64,000 nt of DNA from CAYZXT01 sp964482515 (GCA_964482515.1 CAYZXT010000007.1:1-64000); one strand, 5' to 3'. Shown: positions 1 to 11,319, numbered from the stretch's first letter. The notes: generated by a model not told the origin, from the letters alone. Numbers and translations: made by a program.

Positions 1-366
1 GGGCGATTGCTGGTGGTGGACGACGAGCCGGACACCCGCGACGTTCTCGAGATCGTTTTCAAGGCCAAAGGCGTGAAGGTGTGGACGGCGGCCGACGGCA
101 ACGAAGCGTTGTCCCTGGTCCGGCGCGAAAGGCCCCACGTCATGCTCCTGGACATGCGGCTTCCCGGCATGAGCGGCATAGAGATCTTGAAGTCGGCGCG
201 GGAGATCGACAAGAACCTGTCCGTCATCATGATCACCGCCAACGGCGAAATGGAATTGGCCCGCGAGACCATGCAGAGCGGCGCCTGCGATTACATCATG
301 AAACCCTTCGACCTGAACTATCTGGAAACCTCGGTGATGTCCCGCCTCCTGATGACCATGAACTGA
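1..366 (+). CDS. Response regulator receiver-domain protein, 5' end cut by the window
   Basis: The reading frame is open from base 1, so the true start lies upstream of the window. What remains is a CheY-like receiver domain: the acidic DDE cluster right after a LLVV strand, the phospho-acceptor Asp in LLLDMRLPG (codon at 151-153), the conserved Thr in MITAN and the Lys of IMKPFD. The protein stops about 14 residues after the Lys, so no output domain follows. It is either a stand-alone receiver or the C-terminal receiver of a longer protein. A TTG at position 7 could be read as a start but would cut the first strand short. The kinase partner and the output are unknown. Confidence 0.85.
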   Translation, partial: GRLLVVDDEPDTRDVLEIVFKAKGVKVWTAADGNEALSLVRRERPHVMLLDMRLPGMSGIEILKSAREIDKNLSVIMITANGEMELARETMQSGACDYIMKPFDLNYLETSVMSRLLMTMN

Positions 367-379
367 TCGCGGACTTGAG

Positions 380-419
380 CGCTGTTTTGCTATAATGAAA
401 GCAGTTCAGCGTTTTTTTT
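380..419 (+). terminator. Probable intrinsic terminator after the response regulator
   Basis: CGCTG (380-384) pairs with CAGCG (407-411) and an inner TTGC pairs with GCAG across a TT/TT internal loop; eight T residues follow at 412-419. It lies 14 nt after the response-regulator stop. The loop contains TATAAT, so the same bases may also serve as a promoter. Confidence 0.5.
388..396 (+). promoter_or_regulatory. Candidate extended -10 promoter for cysD
   Basis: TGCTATAAT is a perfect extended -10 element, 49 nt before the cysD ATG. No good -35 lies 17 nt upstream. It sits in the loop of the terminator-like hairpin, so initiation and termination cannot be separated by reading alone. Confidence 0.4.
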
Positions 420-444
420 CGTCTGCCGCTGCACCCCTCTAAAA

Positions 445-1346
445 ATGGACAATCTCGACCAGCTCGAACAACAAAGCGTCTACATACTTCGCGAAGCCTT
501 CCGGCATTTCGAACGTCTCTGCATGCTTTGGTCCATCGGCAAGGACTCCACGGTCCTCCTCTGGCTGGCCCGCAAAGCCTTCTTCGGCCACGTCCCCTTC
601 CCCCTGGTCCACATCGACACCAGCTATAAAATCCCCGAGATGATCCAATACCGCGATAAATTGGCCATGGAGTTTAAGCTCACGATGGTCGTCGGGCAAA
701 ACGAAGCGATCCTCAAAGCCGGCACAACCTTTCCTCTGACGCAAAATCTTCCGGAAGGCCATCCCGATAAAATTTCCCGCGTCCAATGCTGCGGCTTCCT
801 CAAGAAGGACGCGTTGACCAACACCCTGAACGGGACCTGGAACCGCAAGCGGCTCAACCTGCAAACGGGTAAGTATGAAATCGATAAAGACCGCGATCCC
901 TATCACGGCGTGATCGTGGGCGCGCGGGCGGACGAAGAGGGCAGCCGGTCGAAAGAAAGATATTTCTCGCCGCGGGACAAAAACAATCTTTGGGACGTCG
1001 GCGAACAGCCGCCGGAATTTTGGAACCAATTCAAGACCGATTACGCTCCGGGCACCCACGTGCGCATCCATCCGCTGCTGGATTGGACCGAGCTCCACGT
1101 GTGGGAATACATCAAGCGGGAAAATATCCCGACGGTCTCCCTCTATTACGACCAGGGAAACGGGACGCGCTACCGGAGCCTCGGTTGCGCCCCCTGCCAG
1201 GCCCCCATCCAAAGCACGGCCAAGAACGTGGACGAAATCATCGCTGAGCTGAAGAGCGGCAAGCTGAAGAACATCGCCGAGCGGTCCGGGCGCCTGCAGG
1301 ACGGGAAACACGGTTTGGAAGAACTGCGCCGCGAAGGGTATATGTA

Positions 1347-1347
<1 letters not shown>
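445..1347 (+). CDS. cysD: Sulfate adenylyltransferase subunit 2 (CysD)
   Basis: This is the small ATP sulfurylase subunit, which makes adenosine 5'-phosphosulfate from ATP and sulfate together with the GTPase CysN encoded next. At 300 aa it has the usual length. The PP-loop SIGKDS lies at residues 30-35, and the conserved C-terminal stretch around LGCAPCQAPI is present, although family members usually have LGCYPLTG there. The ATG at 445 gives the expected N-terminus, but no strong Shine-Dalgarno is visible. The stop overlaps the cysN start (TAATG), so the two are translationally coupled. No reductase gene (cysH) is in the window. A truncated sirohydrochlorin chelatase lies at the far end, too distant to link. 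Confidence 0.95.
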
Positions 1348-3158
<1,811 letters not shown>

Positions 3159-3188
3159 CTCTGCCGGACATCATCCTCGGACGGTGCT

Positions 3189-3216
3189 TTGCCGGGGCCA
3201 TGAAAGATGCTAAAAT
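3189..3216 (+). promoter_or_regulatory. Candidate promoter for the RNA region
   Basis: TTGCCG (3189-3194), a 16-nt spacer and TAAAAT (3211-3216), with an extended -10 TGC just before the hexamer. The predicted start near 3223 is about 23 nt before the GGGGCTG that opens the structured RNA region. Confidence 0.45.
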
Positions 3217-3245
3217 AAGTTAGCTTAATTTAGATGGAAAGAAAC

Positions 3246-3620
<375 letters not shown>

Positions 3621-3627
3621 TTTACTC

Positions 3628-3664
3628 AAAAGAACCTAACTGCGACGCGCGGTTAGGTTCTTTT
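3628..3664 (+). terminator. Intrinsic terminator, probably bidirectional
   Basis: A perfect 13-bp stem, AAAAGAACCTAAC with GTTAGGTTCTTTT, encloses an 11-nt loop. The flanking A and T runs allow it to act on both strands. It ends the RNA region 26 nt before the next gene. Confidence 0.88.
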
Positions 3665-3689
3665 ATCTCCGACCACAAAAGGCAGTTCC

Positions 3690-5507
3690 ATGGCGATCCT
3701 CCTTAGCTGCAAAAACATTTCCAAGACCTACGGTGCGCGGCCGTTGTTCGAGAACCTGTCCTTCGGGCTCTTCGAAGGTGAGCACGCGGGCTTGATCGGC
3801 CCCAACGGCGTGGGGAAATCCACGCTTTTGAAGATCCTCGCCGGCGTGGAAAAGACCGATGATGGAGAGATTTCCATGCGCCGCGGTCTGCGAGTCGGTT
3901 ATCTGGCCCAACAGGACCGTTTCGAAAAAGGGAAAGAAGGGTGGACCGTCCATCAGGAGCTCGTGCAGGCCCTGCACGGGTTGCACCTCGAGGATTACGA
4001 GATCGACATGCGCGTGGAAGCGGGGATCGAACACGCGGGTCTTTCATCCGGGGAGCTGGAAGTCAACAAGCTTTCCGGCGGCTGGCGGAAGCGGCTGGCC
4101 ATCCTGGCCCAGGTGATCCGCGAGCCGGACCTCTTGTTGTTGGACGAACCCACCAACCATTTGGACCTCGAAGGCGTGCTCTGGCTCGAGAAGTTTATAT
4201 CCGAGCAGAAATTCTCTTTCCTGATGATCACCCACGACAGGCGGTTCCTGGAACGCGTCACGAACCGCGTCATCGAACTGAACAAGCGCTACGCGGAGGG
4301 GCATTTCAGCAGCGTGGGGAATTACAGCCAGTTTTTGGAAAACCGGGAAAAGCTTTTCAGCGCCATGGTGGCCAAGGAAGACACGATGCATAACATCGTC
4401 CGCCGGGAGATCGAATGGCTGCGCCGCGGGCCCAAGGCGCGGACGACGAAACAGAAGGCGCGCATCGACCGCGCAGGGAATTTGATCAAGGAATTGGGCG
4501 AGCTGAAATACCGAAACACCCAGGGCCGTCAGGCGGACATCGATTTCACCGGCAGCGACCGCAAGACCAAGAAACTGGTGGAGGCGATCAAAGTGGAGAA
4601 GAGCCTCGGCGGGCGGAAGCTCTTCGGACCGCTGGACCTTGTGCTCCGGCCGGGCGACAAGCTCGGGCTGCTCGGCGAGAACGGCAGCGGAAAAAGCACC
4701 CTGCTTAAGGTCCTGTCCGGGAAGATGCAACCGGACGCGGGCGCGCTCAACCAGGCCGAGCATCTGAAAGTGGTCGTGTTCGACCAGCACCGCGAGCAAC
4801 TCGATCTCTCCATGCCGCTGCGCAAGGCCCTCTGCGAATCCGGCCAGCACGTGCACTATCAGGACAGGGCGATACACGTCTACAGCTGGGCGGACCGGTT
4901 CCTGTTCGGCAAGGAGCAGCTGGATCTCCCTCTGGGCCGTCTTTCCGGCGGCGAACAGGCCCGCGTCCTGATCGCCCGGCTCATGCTCAAACCCGCCGAC
5001 GTCCTGCTGCTGGACGAGCCCACGAACGATTTGGATATCCATTCGCTGGAAGTTTTGGAAAGCAGCATGGAGGATTTTCCGGGAGCTCTCGTTCTCGTGA
5101 CCCACGACCGGTATTTGTTGGACCGCGTGAGCCGCGAGATCCTCGCCCTGGACGGCAAAGGGAACGCGCGGTTCTTCGCAGACCTGGCCCAGTGGGAAGA
5201 TTGGAAGGAGAATCGGGATGATTCCAATGTCCCTCAGGAAGACGATGTCATTCCCGATAGCGAAGCTCCCGCGCCAGCGGAAACGAAGAAGCCGCTTTCC
5301 ACCAACGAACAAAAAGAATTGAAAAACATGGAAGCGACCATCCGCGTCGCCGAAGAGCAGCTTGATAAAGCGCGGCAGGCCCTTGAAGACCCGTCCATCG
5401 CGACGGACGCGGTCGAGCTTCAGAAGCGCCAGGAAAGAGTGGACGAAGCCCGCGGCAAAGTGGACGCCCTCTTCGACCGCTGGGAAAATCTTCAGTCCCG
5501 CTTGTAA
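3690..5507 (+). CDS. ABC-F family ATP-binding protein (Uup-like)
   Basis: A soluble protein with two ABC ATPase domains and no membrane segment, as in ABC-F ribosome-associated factors. The first domain has Walker A GPNGVGKST at 37-45, signature LSGGWRKR and Walker B LLLDEPTNHLD. The second has GENGSGKST, LSGGEQAR and LLLDEPTNDLD. A charged P-site-type linker lies between them. The C-terminal 70 residues or so form a Glu/Lys/Arg-rich coiled coil typical of Uup rather than EttA. The length of 605 aa fits. Family members act on the translating ribosome or in ribosome assembly; the exact role here is not visible. The gene is monocistronic, with the RNA-region terminator upstream. Confidence 0.9.
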   Translation: MAILLSCKNISKTYGARPLFENLSFGLFEGEHAGLIGPNGVGKSTLLKILAGVEKTDDGEISMRRGLRVGYLAQQDRFEKGKEGWTVHQELVQALHGLHLEDYEIDMRVEAGIEHAGLSSGELEVNKLSGGWRKRLAILAQVIREPDLLLLDEPTNHLDLEGVLWLEKFISEQKFSFLMITHDRRFLERVTNRVIELNKRYAEGHFSSVGNYSQFLENREKLFSAMVAKEDTMHNIVRREIEWLRRGPKARTTKQKARIDRAGNLIKELGELKYRNTQGRQADIDFTGSDRKTKKLVEAIKVEKSLGGRKLFGPLDLVLRPGDKLGLLGENGSGKSTLLKVLSGKMQPDAGALNQAEHLKVVVFDQHREQLDLSMPLRKALCESGQHVHYQDRAIHVYSWADRFLFGKEQLDLPLGRLSGGEQARVLIARLMLKPADVLLLDEPTNDLDIHSLEVLESSMEDFPGALVLVTHDRYLLDRVSREILALDGKGNARFFADLAQWEDWKENRDDSNVPQEDDVIPDSEAPAPAETKKPLSTNEQKELKNMEATIRVAEEQLDKARQALEDPSIATDAVELQKRQERVDEARGKVDALFDRWENLQSRL

Positions 5508-5588
5508 ATTCTCAGAATTTCCCGTCGGCATTTCTTGACTGAAATGCTAGCTTATCTGGGTGTCTTATGTTGAATTGAGGAGCTTAAC

Positions 5589-6338
5589 ATGCGACGATTG
5601 ATCCCCATTCTCTCAATGATGTTTTTGTGCGCACCCGCTTTCGCCCAATTTGAGGGCGCCATCGACATGAAGATTAGTGCGAGCGGAGGGAGCGGGAAAA
5701 TCACCATTTACATCTCCGAGCAGGGCGTACGCAACGATGTGGTTTTTAGTACGCCCCAGGGGCCCATGAAAATGTCCATGCTCGTCAAGTCGTCCAACCC
5801 GGACATTGCTTACTCCATCAATAACGAAACCAAGACGTACTCGGAACTGGATTGGAAGAAACTGCAAAAGGGCCCCGCGCGCGAGAAAGACGTGTATGTT
5901 TTGAAAGATCTCGGAAGCGAAACCCTGCACGGTTATTCCTGCCGGCACGTTCTCCTGACCAATAAGCTGGAAGGGGAAACAGAACTCTGGACCACGCGTG
6001 AGATAATGGATTTTGATTCTTTCGCCAAGGCCATGGGTCCCCGCTCCGCTATTAAAGCATCCTTCGAAAAAAGCCTGAAGGACGCGGGGGCCGATGGGTT
6101 CGCCGTTAAGATGATCCAACGTAGCGGAAAAGAAACCGTCGTGACGGAGTTGGAAAAGCTCGATAAGAAATCCCTTCCCGCTTCGATGTTTCAGATCCCC
6201 GCCGGGTATAAGGAAGAAGAGGGTTTCGGCGGAGCCGGCGCGATGAGGCCTCCTGAGGGCAGGAAGTCGATGGAAGAGGCCATGAAGAACATGTCCCCCG
6301 AACATCGCGAGATCATGCAGAAGATGATGAAAAAATAG
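5589..6338 (+). CDS. Exported DUF4412 domain protein
   Basis: This 249-aa protein begins with a signal peptide: a short basic start, a hydrophobic core and an AFA-type cleavage site near residue 20. The body matches the DUF4412 pattern: a beta-rich domain starting FEGAIDMKI, a conserved GYSCRHV stretch and a W-T region after it. The C-terminal tail is Met/Lys-rich and charged. The function of DUF4412 is unknown; it is usually periplasmic or outer-membrane associated. The start ATG has a GAGGAG Shine-Dalgarno. The gene ends 11 nt before the OtsA fusion, so the two may be co-transcribed. Confidence 0.8.
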   Translation: MRRLIPILSMMFLCAPAFAQFEGAIDMKISASGGSGKITIYISEQGVRNDVVFSTPQGPMKMSMLVKSSNPDIAYSINNETKTYSELDWKKLQKGPAREKDVYVLKDLGSETLHGYSCRHVLLTNKLEGETELWTTREIMDFDSFAKAMGPRSAIKASFEKSLKDAGADGFAVKMIQRSGKETVVTELEKLDKKSLPASMFQIPAGYKEEEGFGGAGAMRPPEGRKSMEEAMKNMSPEHREIMQKMMKK

Positions 6339-6349
6339 GAGGTCCGGTC

Positions 6350-8605
6350 ATGAGAATCAGCTTCCGGCTCATCGTCTCTTTGGTTTCCGTTGTCCTCCTG
6401 GTGGCGGGCTTCTCCGCGTATTTTCAAGCCACGCAGGAAGGGGCCGCCCAGCGGGACGAGCTGGGCCGTCGCTCGCGGCTTCTGGCCGAGCCGTTGTCTG
6501 AGAGCGTGGAGTCCGCGCTGACGAGCAAAGACCCGTCGGGCAGACTGCAGCGGCTGGTGAAGAAGTTCGGCGATCGGGAGCGCGTGAAAGCCATCGCCAT
6601 CTACGGGGTCGACAAAACTCTTCTGGCCGTGACCCCAAGCCTTTCGTCTTCCCTTCCCCAAGCGCCCGGCGTCGTGTCCGATTCCCTGGAAAACGACCAC
6701 GCCGTCGGTGCTGTTGAACGGATCGGCGCCCGCAAAATGTACGTCTATTCCCTCCCCATCAACGTGGATGAAAAACCCGCCGGAGCTCTGCTGATCTTCC
6801 ATGACATCGAATATATTCAGGCGCAATTGCGGAAGACCGGCCTCAACACGTTCTTCCGGGTCGTCGTCCAGATGGGTTTGATCGTGATCGTCACGCTGTT
6901 GATCATCCGTTGGAGCATCATGGGACCCATCGCCCAGATGGCCGAGTGGATGAAGCAGCTTCGCGCGGGGGACGCGAACCATCCTCCGGCGATGCCTTCC
7001 GGGTTCCTGGCGCCCATCGCCAAGGAAGTGACGACTTTCGCCCAGCACCTCACGGTGGCCAAGTCGGCGGCGGAGGAGGAGGCCCGGCTGCGGCAAGCCG
7101 CGGAATCGCTGTGGACGCCGGAGCGGTTAAAAGAAAATATTCGAGTCAAGATGCAGGGAAGGCCTCTCCTGATCGTTTCGAACCGGGAACCTTATATGCA
7201 TGAGCACCGCGGCCGGAAGATCGAATGCATCGTGCCCGCCGGCGGACTGGTGACGGCTCTGGATCCCGTGCTGCGTTCCTGCGGCGGAACCTGGGTGGCC
7301 CACGGTTCCGGCGACGCCGATTTCGAAGTGGTGGACGAAAACAACCGCCTCAAGGTCCCGCCGGAAGACCCACTCTATACCCTGAAACGAGTGGCTCTGA
7401 CGAAGGAAGAGGAAAACGGATATTATTACGGTTTTTCGAACGAAGGGCTCTGGCCCCTGTGCCACATAGCCCACACCCGGCCTATTTTTCGGGCGGAGGA
7501 CTGGGTGCAATATCAGTCGGCCAACAAGAAATTCGCCCTGGCCGCGCTGGAGGAACTTAAGGACGTCGAGGATCCCTGCATCCTCATCCAGGATTACCAT
7601 TTCGCGCTGCTCCCCCGTCTCCTGAAACAGGAACGCCCGGACGCGCGCATCGCCCTCTTCTGGCATATCCCTTGGCCGAACGCCGAGGCCTTCGGGATTT
7701 GTCCCTGGCAAAAAGAGCTGCTTTACGGCATGCTCGGCGCGGACTTGGTCAGTTTCCACACGCAGTTCCATTGCAACAACTTCATCGACACGGTGGACCG
7801 CGCCATGGAATCCCGCGTCGACTTGGAGCGCTTCACCGTGATCAAAGAGGGGCACGCGACCCTGGTGAAGCCTTTTCCCATCAGCGTCGCATTCCCTTCG
7901 GAGGCGCCTCCGGTTCCCGGTCATCCCGCCCCCATGGACCGTGTAACTTTGTTGAAGGAAACGGGTCTGAAAGTAAACCACCTGGCTGTCGGCGTGGAGC
8001 GGATGGATTACACGAAAGGCATCCTGGAGCGTTTCCGGGCGGTGGAGCGGTTTTTGGAAAAGTATCCCAAGTACCAGGGGGATTTCGCCTTGCTCCAAAT
8101 CGGGGCTCCCAGCCGCACGCACATCAAACGGTATCACGATTTCATCGCCGAAGTGGAATCGGAAGCCGAGCGGATCAACTGGAAGTTCAAGGCCAGGGAC
8201 TGGCGGCCCATCGTCTTTTTGAAGAAGCATCATAGCCACGAGGAAATACTTCCGTACTACAAGAACGCTGACGTCTGCCTCGTGACGTCCATACACGACG
8301 GGATGAACCTGGTGGCCAAGGAGTTCGTGGTGGCGCGCGGCGATAACGACGGCGTCCTGATCCTGAGCCGGTTCGCGGGAGCGTCGCGGGAACTGCGGGA
8401 CGCGTTGATCGTCAATCCGTACGACATCGAACAGATGGCGGATGCGATCCAATACGCGCTGGAGATGGCTCCCGAGGAAAAATCCGCGCGGATGCGCCGC
8501 ATGCGGGACACCATACGGGAAAACAACATCTACCGATGGGCGGGGAACCTGATCGAAGCCCTCGCCGATGTCCAGATCCGGCGGCCCGTCGAACCCAAAG
8601 CGTGA
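6350..8605 (+). CDS. otsA: Membrane-anchored trehalose-6-phosphate synthase (sensor-like N-terminus fused to OtsA)
   Basis: Residues from about 260 to 745 are a GT20 trehalose-6-phosphate synthase, joining UDP- or GDP-glucose to glucose-6-phosphate. The fold starts at LLIVSNREPY. The donor-site Lys is in MDYTKGI, and the Asp and Glu are in HDGMNLVAKEF. Unusually, about 250 residues precede it: a membrane segment at about 7-25, an extracytoplasmic stretch of about 140 residues, a second membrane segment at about 168-188 and a HAMP-like linker. That is the architecture of a receptor, with OtsA in the position of the output domain. The overlapping otsB start (TGATG) supports a trehalose operon. 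What the sensor part binds is unknown. Confidence 0.92.
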   Translation: MRISFRLIVSLVSVVLLVAGFSAYFQATQEGAAQRDELGRRSRLLAEPLSESVESALTSKDPSGRLQRLVKKFGDRERVKAIAIYGVDKTLLAVTPSLSSSLPQAPGVVSDSLENDHAVGAVERIGARKMYVYSLPINVDEKPAGALLIFHDIEYIQAQLRKTGLNTFFRVVVQMGLIVIVTLLIIRWSIMGPIAQMAEWMKQLRAGDANHPPAMPSGFLAPIAKEVTTFAQHLTVAKSAAEEEARLRQAAESLWTPERLKENIRVKMQGRPLLIVSNREPYMHEHRGRKIECIVPAGGLVTALDPVLRSCGGTWVAHGSGDADFEVVDENNRLKVPPEDPLYTLKRVALTKEEENGYYYGFSNEGLWPLCHIAHTRPIFRAEDWVQYQSANKKFALAALEELKDVEDPCILIQDYHFALLPRLLKQERPDARIALFWHIPWPNAEAFGICPWQKELLYGMLGADLVSFHTQFHCNNFIDTVDRAMESRVDLERFTVIKEGHATLVKPFPISVAFPSEAPPVPGHPAPMDRVTLLKETGLKVNHLAVGVERMDYTKGILERFRAVERFLEKYPKYQGDFALLQIGAPSRTHIKRYHDFIAEVESEAERINWKFKARDWRPIVFLKKHHSHEEILPYYKNADVCLVTSIHDGMNLVAKEFVVARGDNDGVLILSRFAGASRELRDALIVNPYDIEQMADAIQYALEMAPEEKSARMRRMRDTIRENNIYRWAGNLIEALADVQIRRPVEPKA

Positions 8606-9390
8606 TGCGTTCGTTGTCCCGGAATTGGCAGCCCGTTTTGAACTTGATCGGCCGGCAGTCCCGGCTGGCTTTTTTTTTGGATTTCGACGGGACGTTGTCT
8701 CCGTTGGCGAAGCGGCCCCATGAAGCCGTTTTTCCTCCGGCGATGAAGGAGGTTTTGGGGGAATTGGCCCGCCGCCCGCACATGCGCGTGGCCATCATCA
8801 GCGGCCGTCCGTTGAATTTCCTGAAGTCCACGGTGGGCATGCCGGGGGTGTTTTACGCGGGGAACCACGGGCTTGAGATCAGCGGTCCCCGGCTGTCGTT
8901 CCGATACGGGGATTCCGACGATTTTCGCCCGGTCATGGACCGGCTGTCCGCGGCCTTTGGCCCGCGGCTGAAGAAAATTCCGGAAACATTGCTGGAGAAT
9001 AAGGGCGCGACGCTTTGCCTGCATTACCGCAACGTACCGCCCGCGGCCCGGCCCGCCTTCCATCGGCTGGTAAAGAATTTTAAGTCCGAAACCGAGGGCA
9101 AGCCGGTTCTTTGGCGCGCCGGCAAGAAGATTTGGGAGGTCCTTCCCAAGGTGGATTGGAACAAAGGCGAGGCTCTTCGTTATTTGCTGGACCGGTTGAA
9201 AGGCCCGTTCCCGGTGGTGGTCGGCGACGACAAAACGGACGAGGATATGTTCCGCGAGATCAACGGCCGGGGTGTGGCTATACGCGTCGGCCGCGCGCGG
9301 TTTTCCGCGGCGTCTTATTATGTGGAAGACAGCGGGGCGGTCCTCAGGTTCCTGCGGGCCGTCCGGGACGGAGAACGCTCAGTTCGTTGA
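8605..9390 (+). CDS. otsB: Trehalose-6-phosphate phosphatase (OtsB)
   Basis: This HAD-superfamily phosphatase releases trehalose from trehalose-6-phosphate made by the upstream OtsA. HAD motif I is FFLDFDGTL near residue 24, motif II is the ISGR segment and motif III is GDDKTDEDMF near residue 209. At 261 aa it has the usual OtsB length. The ATG at 8605 overlaps the otsA stop. An ATG at 8536 in the same frame would extend into otsA and is unlikely, and a GTG one codon before the chosen ATG cannot be excluded. The next gene starts 13 nt later behind an AAGGAGG Shine-Dalgarno. Confidence 0.94.
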   Translation: MRSLSRNWQPVLNLIGRQSRLAFFLDFDGTLSPLAKRPHEAVFPPAMKEVLGELARRPHMRVAIISGRPLNFLKSTVGMPGVFYAGNHGLEISGPRLSFRYGDSDDFRPVMDRLSAAFGPRLKKIPETLLENKGATLCLHYRNVPPAARPAFHRLVKNFKSETEGKPVLWRAGKKIWEVLPKVDWNKGEALRYLLDRLKGPFPVVVGDDKTDEDMFREINGRGVAIRVGRARFSAASYYVEDSGAVLRFLRAVRDGERSVR

Positions 9391-9402
9391 AGGAGGTTTA
9401 TC

Positions 9403-10065
9403 ATGCTTAATAAAGCCAAAGAGCCGTTCAGATTTTTCAGCCGTTTGAGCCTTCCCATGCTGACGGGCATGGCGGCCCGGAATTTGGCGGAGTTGCTCGC
9501 GGGCATACAGTCATCGCCGGAGACCGTCATATATTACCACACGCACAAGTTTTTGCAGGAACACCAATCCCTCGTTCCGGAGCCGCCGAACGATTTCGCC
9601 TATTGGGTCCATAACGTGCTACAGAACGAAACGCTCGGCGAGCGGCTGATGGCGCTGGACACGATGCGCTTCACTTCGCTGTCGGAATATCGCGACACTC
9701 TTGTGGAAATCCTCAAGGAGGGCGGCCAGGACAACGTTTCCGCGCCGGACGGCAAGGAATTTCATTTCATGAGCGCCATCCGCTTTTCGATCCCCACGGG
9801 ACACGTGGCCTGGGATTTGTCGGAGTTCGCCGCTCAGCTGAAGCAGGTGACGATCTCCAGCGTGTATCTGCACGTGTTTGAAGCCAAATTACGCCCCCCC
9901 CTGGGCGTGAACGATTTCTCCCATTGGTTCGAGCACGAGCTTGGAGAAACCACTTTGGCGCGAAAAATGGAGGAACTGGATCCTTATATGCAGACGCTGG
10001 AGGGCCTGAGGGCGAAGATCATTTCGGTGGTGGAGGAAAAAGTGAAGGAGGCGGCCCATGCCTAG
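9403..10065 (+). CDS. DUF5752 family protein
   Basis: A 220-aa soluble protein matching DUF5752 as I remember that family. Hallmarks are YYHTHKFLQEH near residue 44, EPPNDFAYWV, and a second-half repeat of the same theme (DFSHWFEHELGE). The two W-V/W-F segments suggest an internal duplication. Its biochemical role is unknown. Here it lies between otsB and a TreT-like synthase and overlaps the latter by 8 nt, so it probably belongs to trehalose metabolism. Its Shine-Dalgarno AAGGAGG is very strong. Confidence 0.75.
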   Translation: MLNKAKEPFRFFSRLSLPMLTGMAARNLAELLAGIQSSPETVIYYHTHKFLQEHQSLVPEPPNDFAYWVHNVLQNETLGERLMALDTMRFTSLSEYRDTLVEILKEGGQDNVSAPDGKEFHFMSAIRFSIPTGHVAWDLSEFAAQLKQVTISSVYLHVFEAKLRPPLGVNDFSHWFEHELGETTLARKMEELDPYMQTLEGLRAKIISVVEEKVKEAAHA

Positions 10066-11308
10066 ATTGAACGATTATCGCGATATCGTCGGTCAGGATA
10101 CGCTGGAGGAGCTCGCCCTCCTGGCGGGCGCCCTGAAAGGCAAGACTTTGCTGCACATCAATTCGACGGCGGTCGGCGGCGGCGTCGCGGAGATCCTCGC
10201 GCGCATGGTGCCGCTTTTCAACGAACTGGGGCTCAGCACCCGGTGGGAAGTGATCAAAGGCGGCGAGGATTTCTACGCGGTTACGAAAAAATTCCACAAC
10301 GCCCTGCACGGCGATCCGCAAGACATCACGCCCCGGGATTACCAGGTGTACATCGACACGGTGGACCGCAATATGGCGGAAATGCCGCTGGATTCAGACA
10401 TCGTCTTCATCCATGATCCACAGCCGGCCGCGCTGGTGCGGAAACGGCGTGGACAACAGAACAAGTGGATTTGGCGCTGCCACATCGACCTCTCCCGCCG
10501 CAACCAGGCCCTCTGGGAATTTCTCAAGCCCTACGTGGACGAATTCGACGCCTGCGTTTTTTCGTCGCCGGGGTTCGCGCAAAAATTGTCCATCCCCCAG
10601 GCGCTGATCGCCCCTTCCATCGATCCACTGGCCGATAAAAACCGGGAGATGGACGACAAAGAGGTACAAGCGATCATGGAGCGGTTGAAGATCCCTTTGG
10701 ATAAGCCCTTGGTCACGCAGGTTTCGCGGTTCGACCGGCTCAAAGATCCCGTGGGCGTCATCGAGGTTTTTAAAAAAGCGAAGCCTTTCGCCCGCTCCCG
10801 GCTCCTTTTGGTCGGCGGCACGGCGGACGACGATCCTGAAGGCGCGCAGGTCTTGGCTGAGGTGCGCGAGCGGGCGAATAACGATCCCGACATCATCGTG
10901 CTCTGCCTTCCGCCCACCAGTAATATAGAGATCAACGCGATCCAGCGGGCGTCCGCCGTCGTGATGCAGAAATCCCTCCGGGAAGGTTTCGGGCTGACGG
11001 TTTCCGAAGCGCTGTGGAAGGGGAAGCCCGTGATCGCCGGCGCGGTCGGCGGGATTCCGCTGCAGATCACTCACAAGCATTCCGGCATCCTCGTGCACTC
11101 CAACGACGGCGCCGCCTATTGGCTTAAACAACTGCTGACAGACCCCGCCTACGCGCGGAAGCTCGGCCAGGCCGGGCGGGAGCATGTCAAACAGAACTTC
11201 CTGCTGACGCGCCATCTCCGGGATTACCTCATGCTCTTCCTGGCGACGCACCATCCTGGGCAGGACATGATACGCCTTTCGGCGCCCCAGACCGCGGCTG
11301 TTGGCTGA
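10058..11308 (+). CDS. treT: Trehalose synthase-type glycosyltransferase (TreT-like, GT4)
   Basis: This 416-aa GT4 glycosyltransferase resembles TreT, which makes trehalose directly from NDP-glucose and glucose. N-terminal signs are LLHINSTAVGGGVAEIL and the WRCHIDLS segment. The C-terminal nucleotide-sugar domain has SRFDRLKDP and the E-x7-E motif in EGFGLTVSEALWKGKP. The start overlaps the DUF5752 gene by 8 nt, so translation is coupled. Together with otsA/otsB this gives two different routes to trehalose in one operon. A related glycosyltransferase with another acceptor cannot be ruled out. Confidence 0.85.
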   Translation: MPRLNDYRDIVGQDTLEELALLAGALKGKTLLHINSTAVGGGVAEILARMVPLFNELGLSTRWEVIKGGEDFYAVTKKFHNALHGDPQDITPRDYQVYIDTVDRNMAEMPLDSDIVFIHDPQPAALVRKRRGQQNKWIWRCHIDLSRRNQALWEFLKPYVDEFDACVFSSPGFAQKLSIPQALIAPSIDPLADKNREMDDKEVQAIMERLKIPLDKPLVTQVSRFDRLKDPVGVIEVFKKAKPFARSRLLLVGGTADDDPEGAQVLAEVRERANNDPDIIVLCLPPTSNIEINAIQRASAVVMQKSLREGFGLTVSEALWKGKPVIAGAVGGIPLQITHKHSGILVHSNDGAAYWLKQLLTDPAYARKLGQAGREHVKQNFLLTRHLRDYLMLFLATHHPGQDMIRLSAPQTAAVG

Positions 11309-11319
11309 GCGCGGCGATC

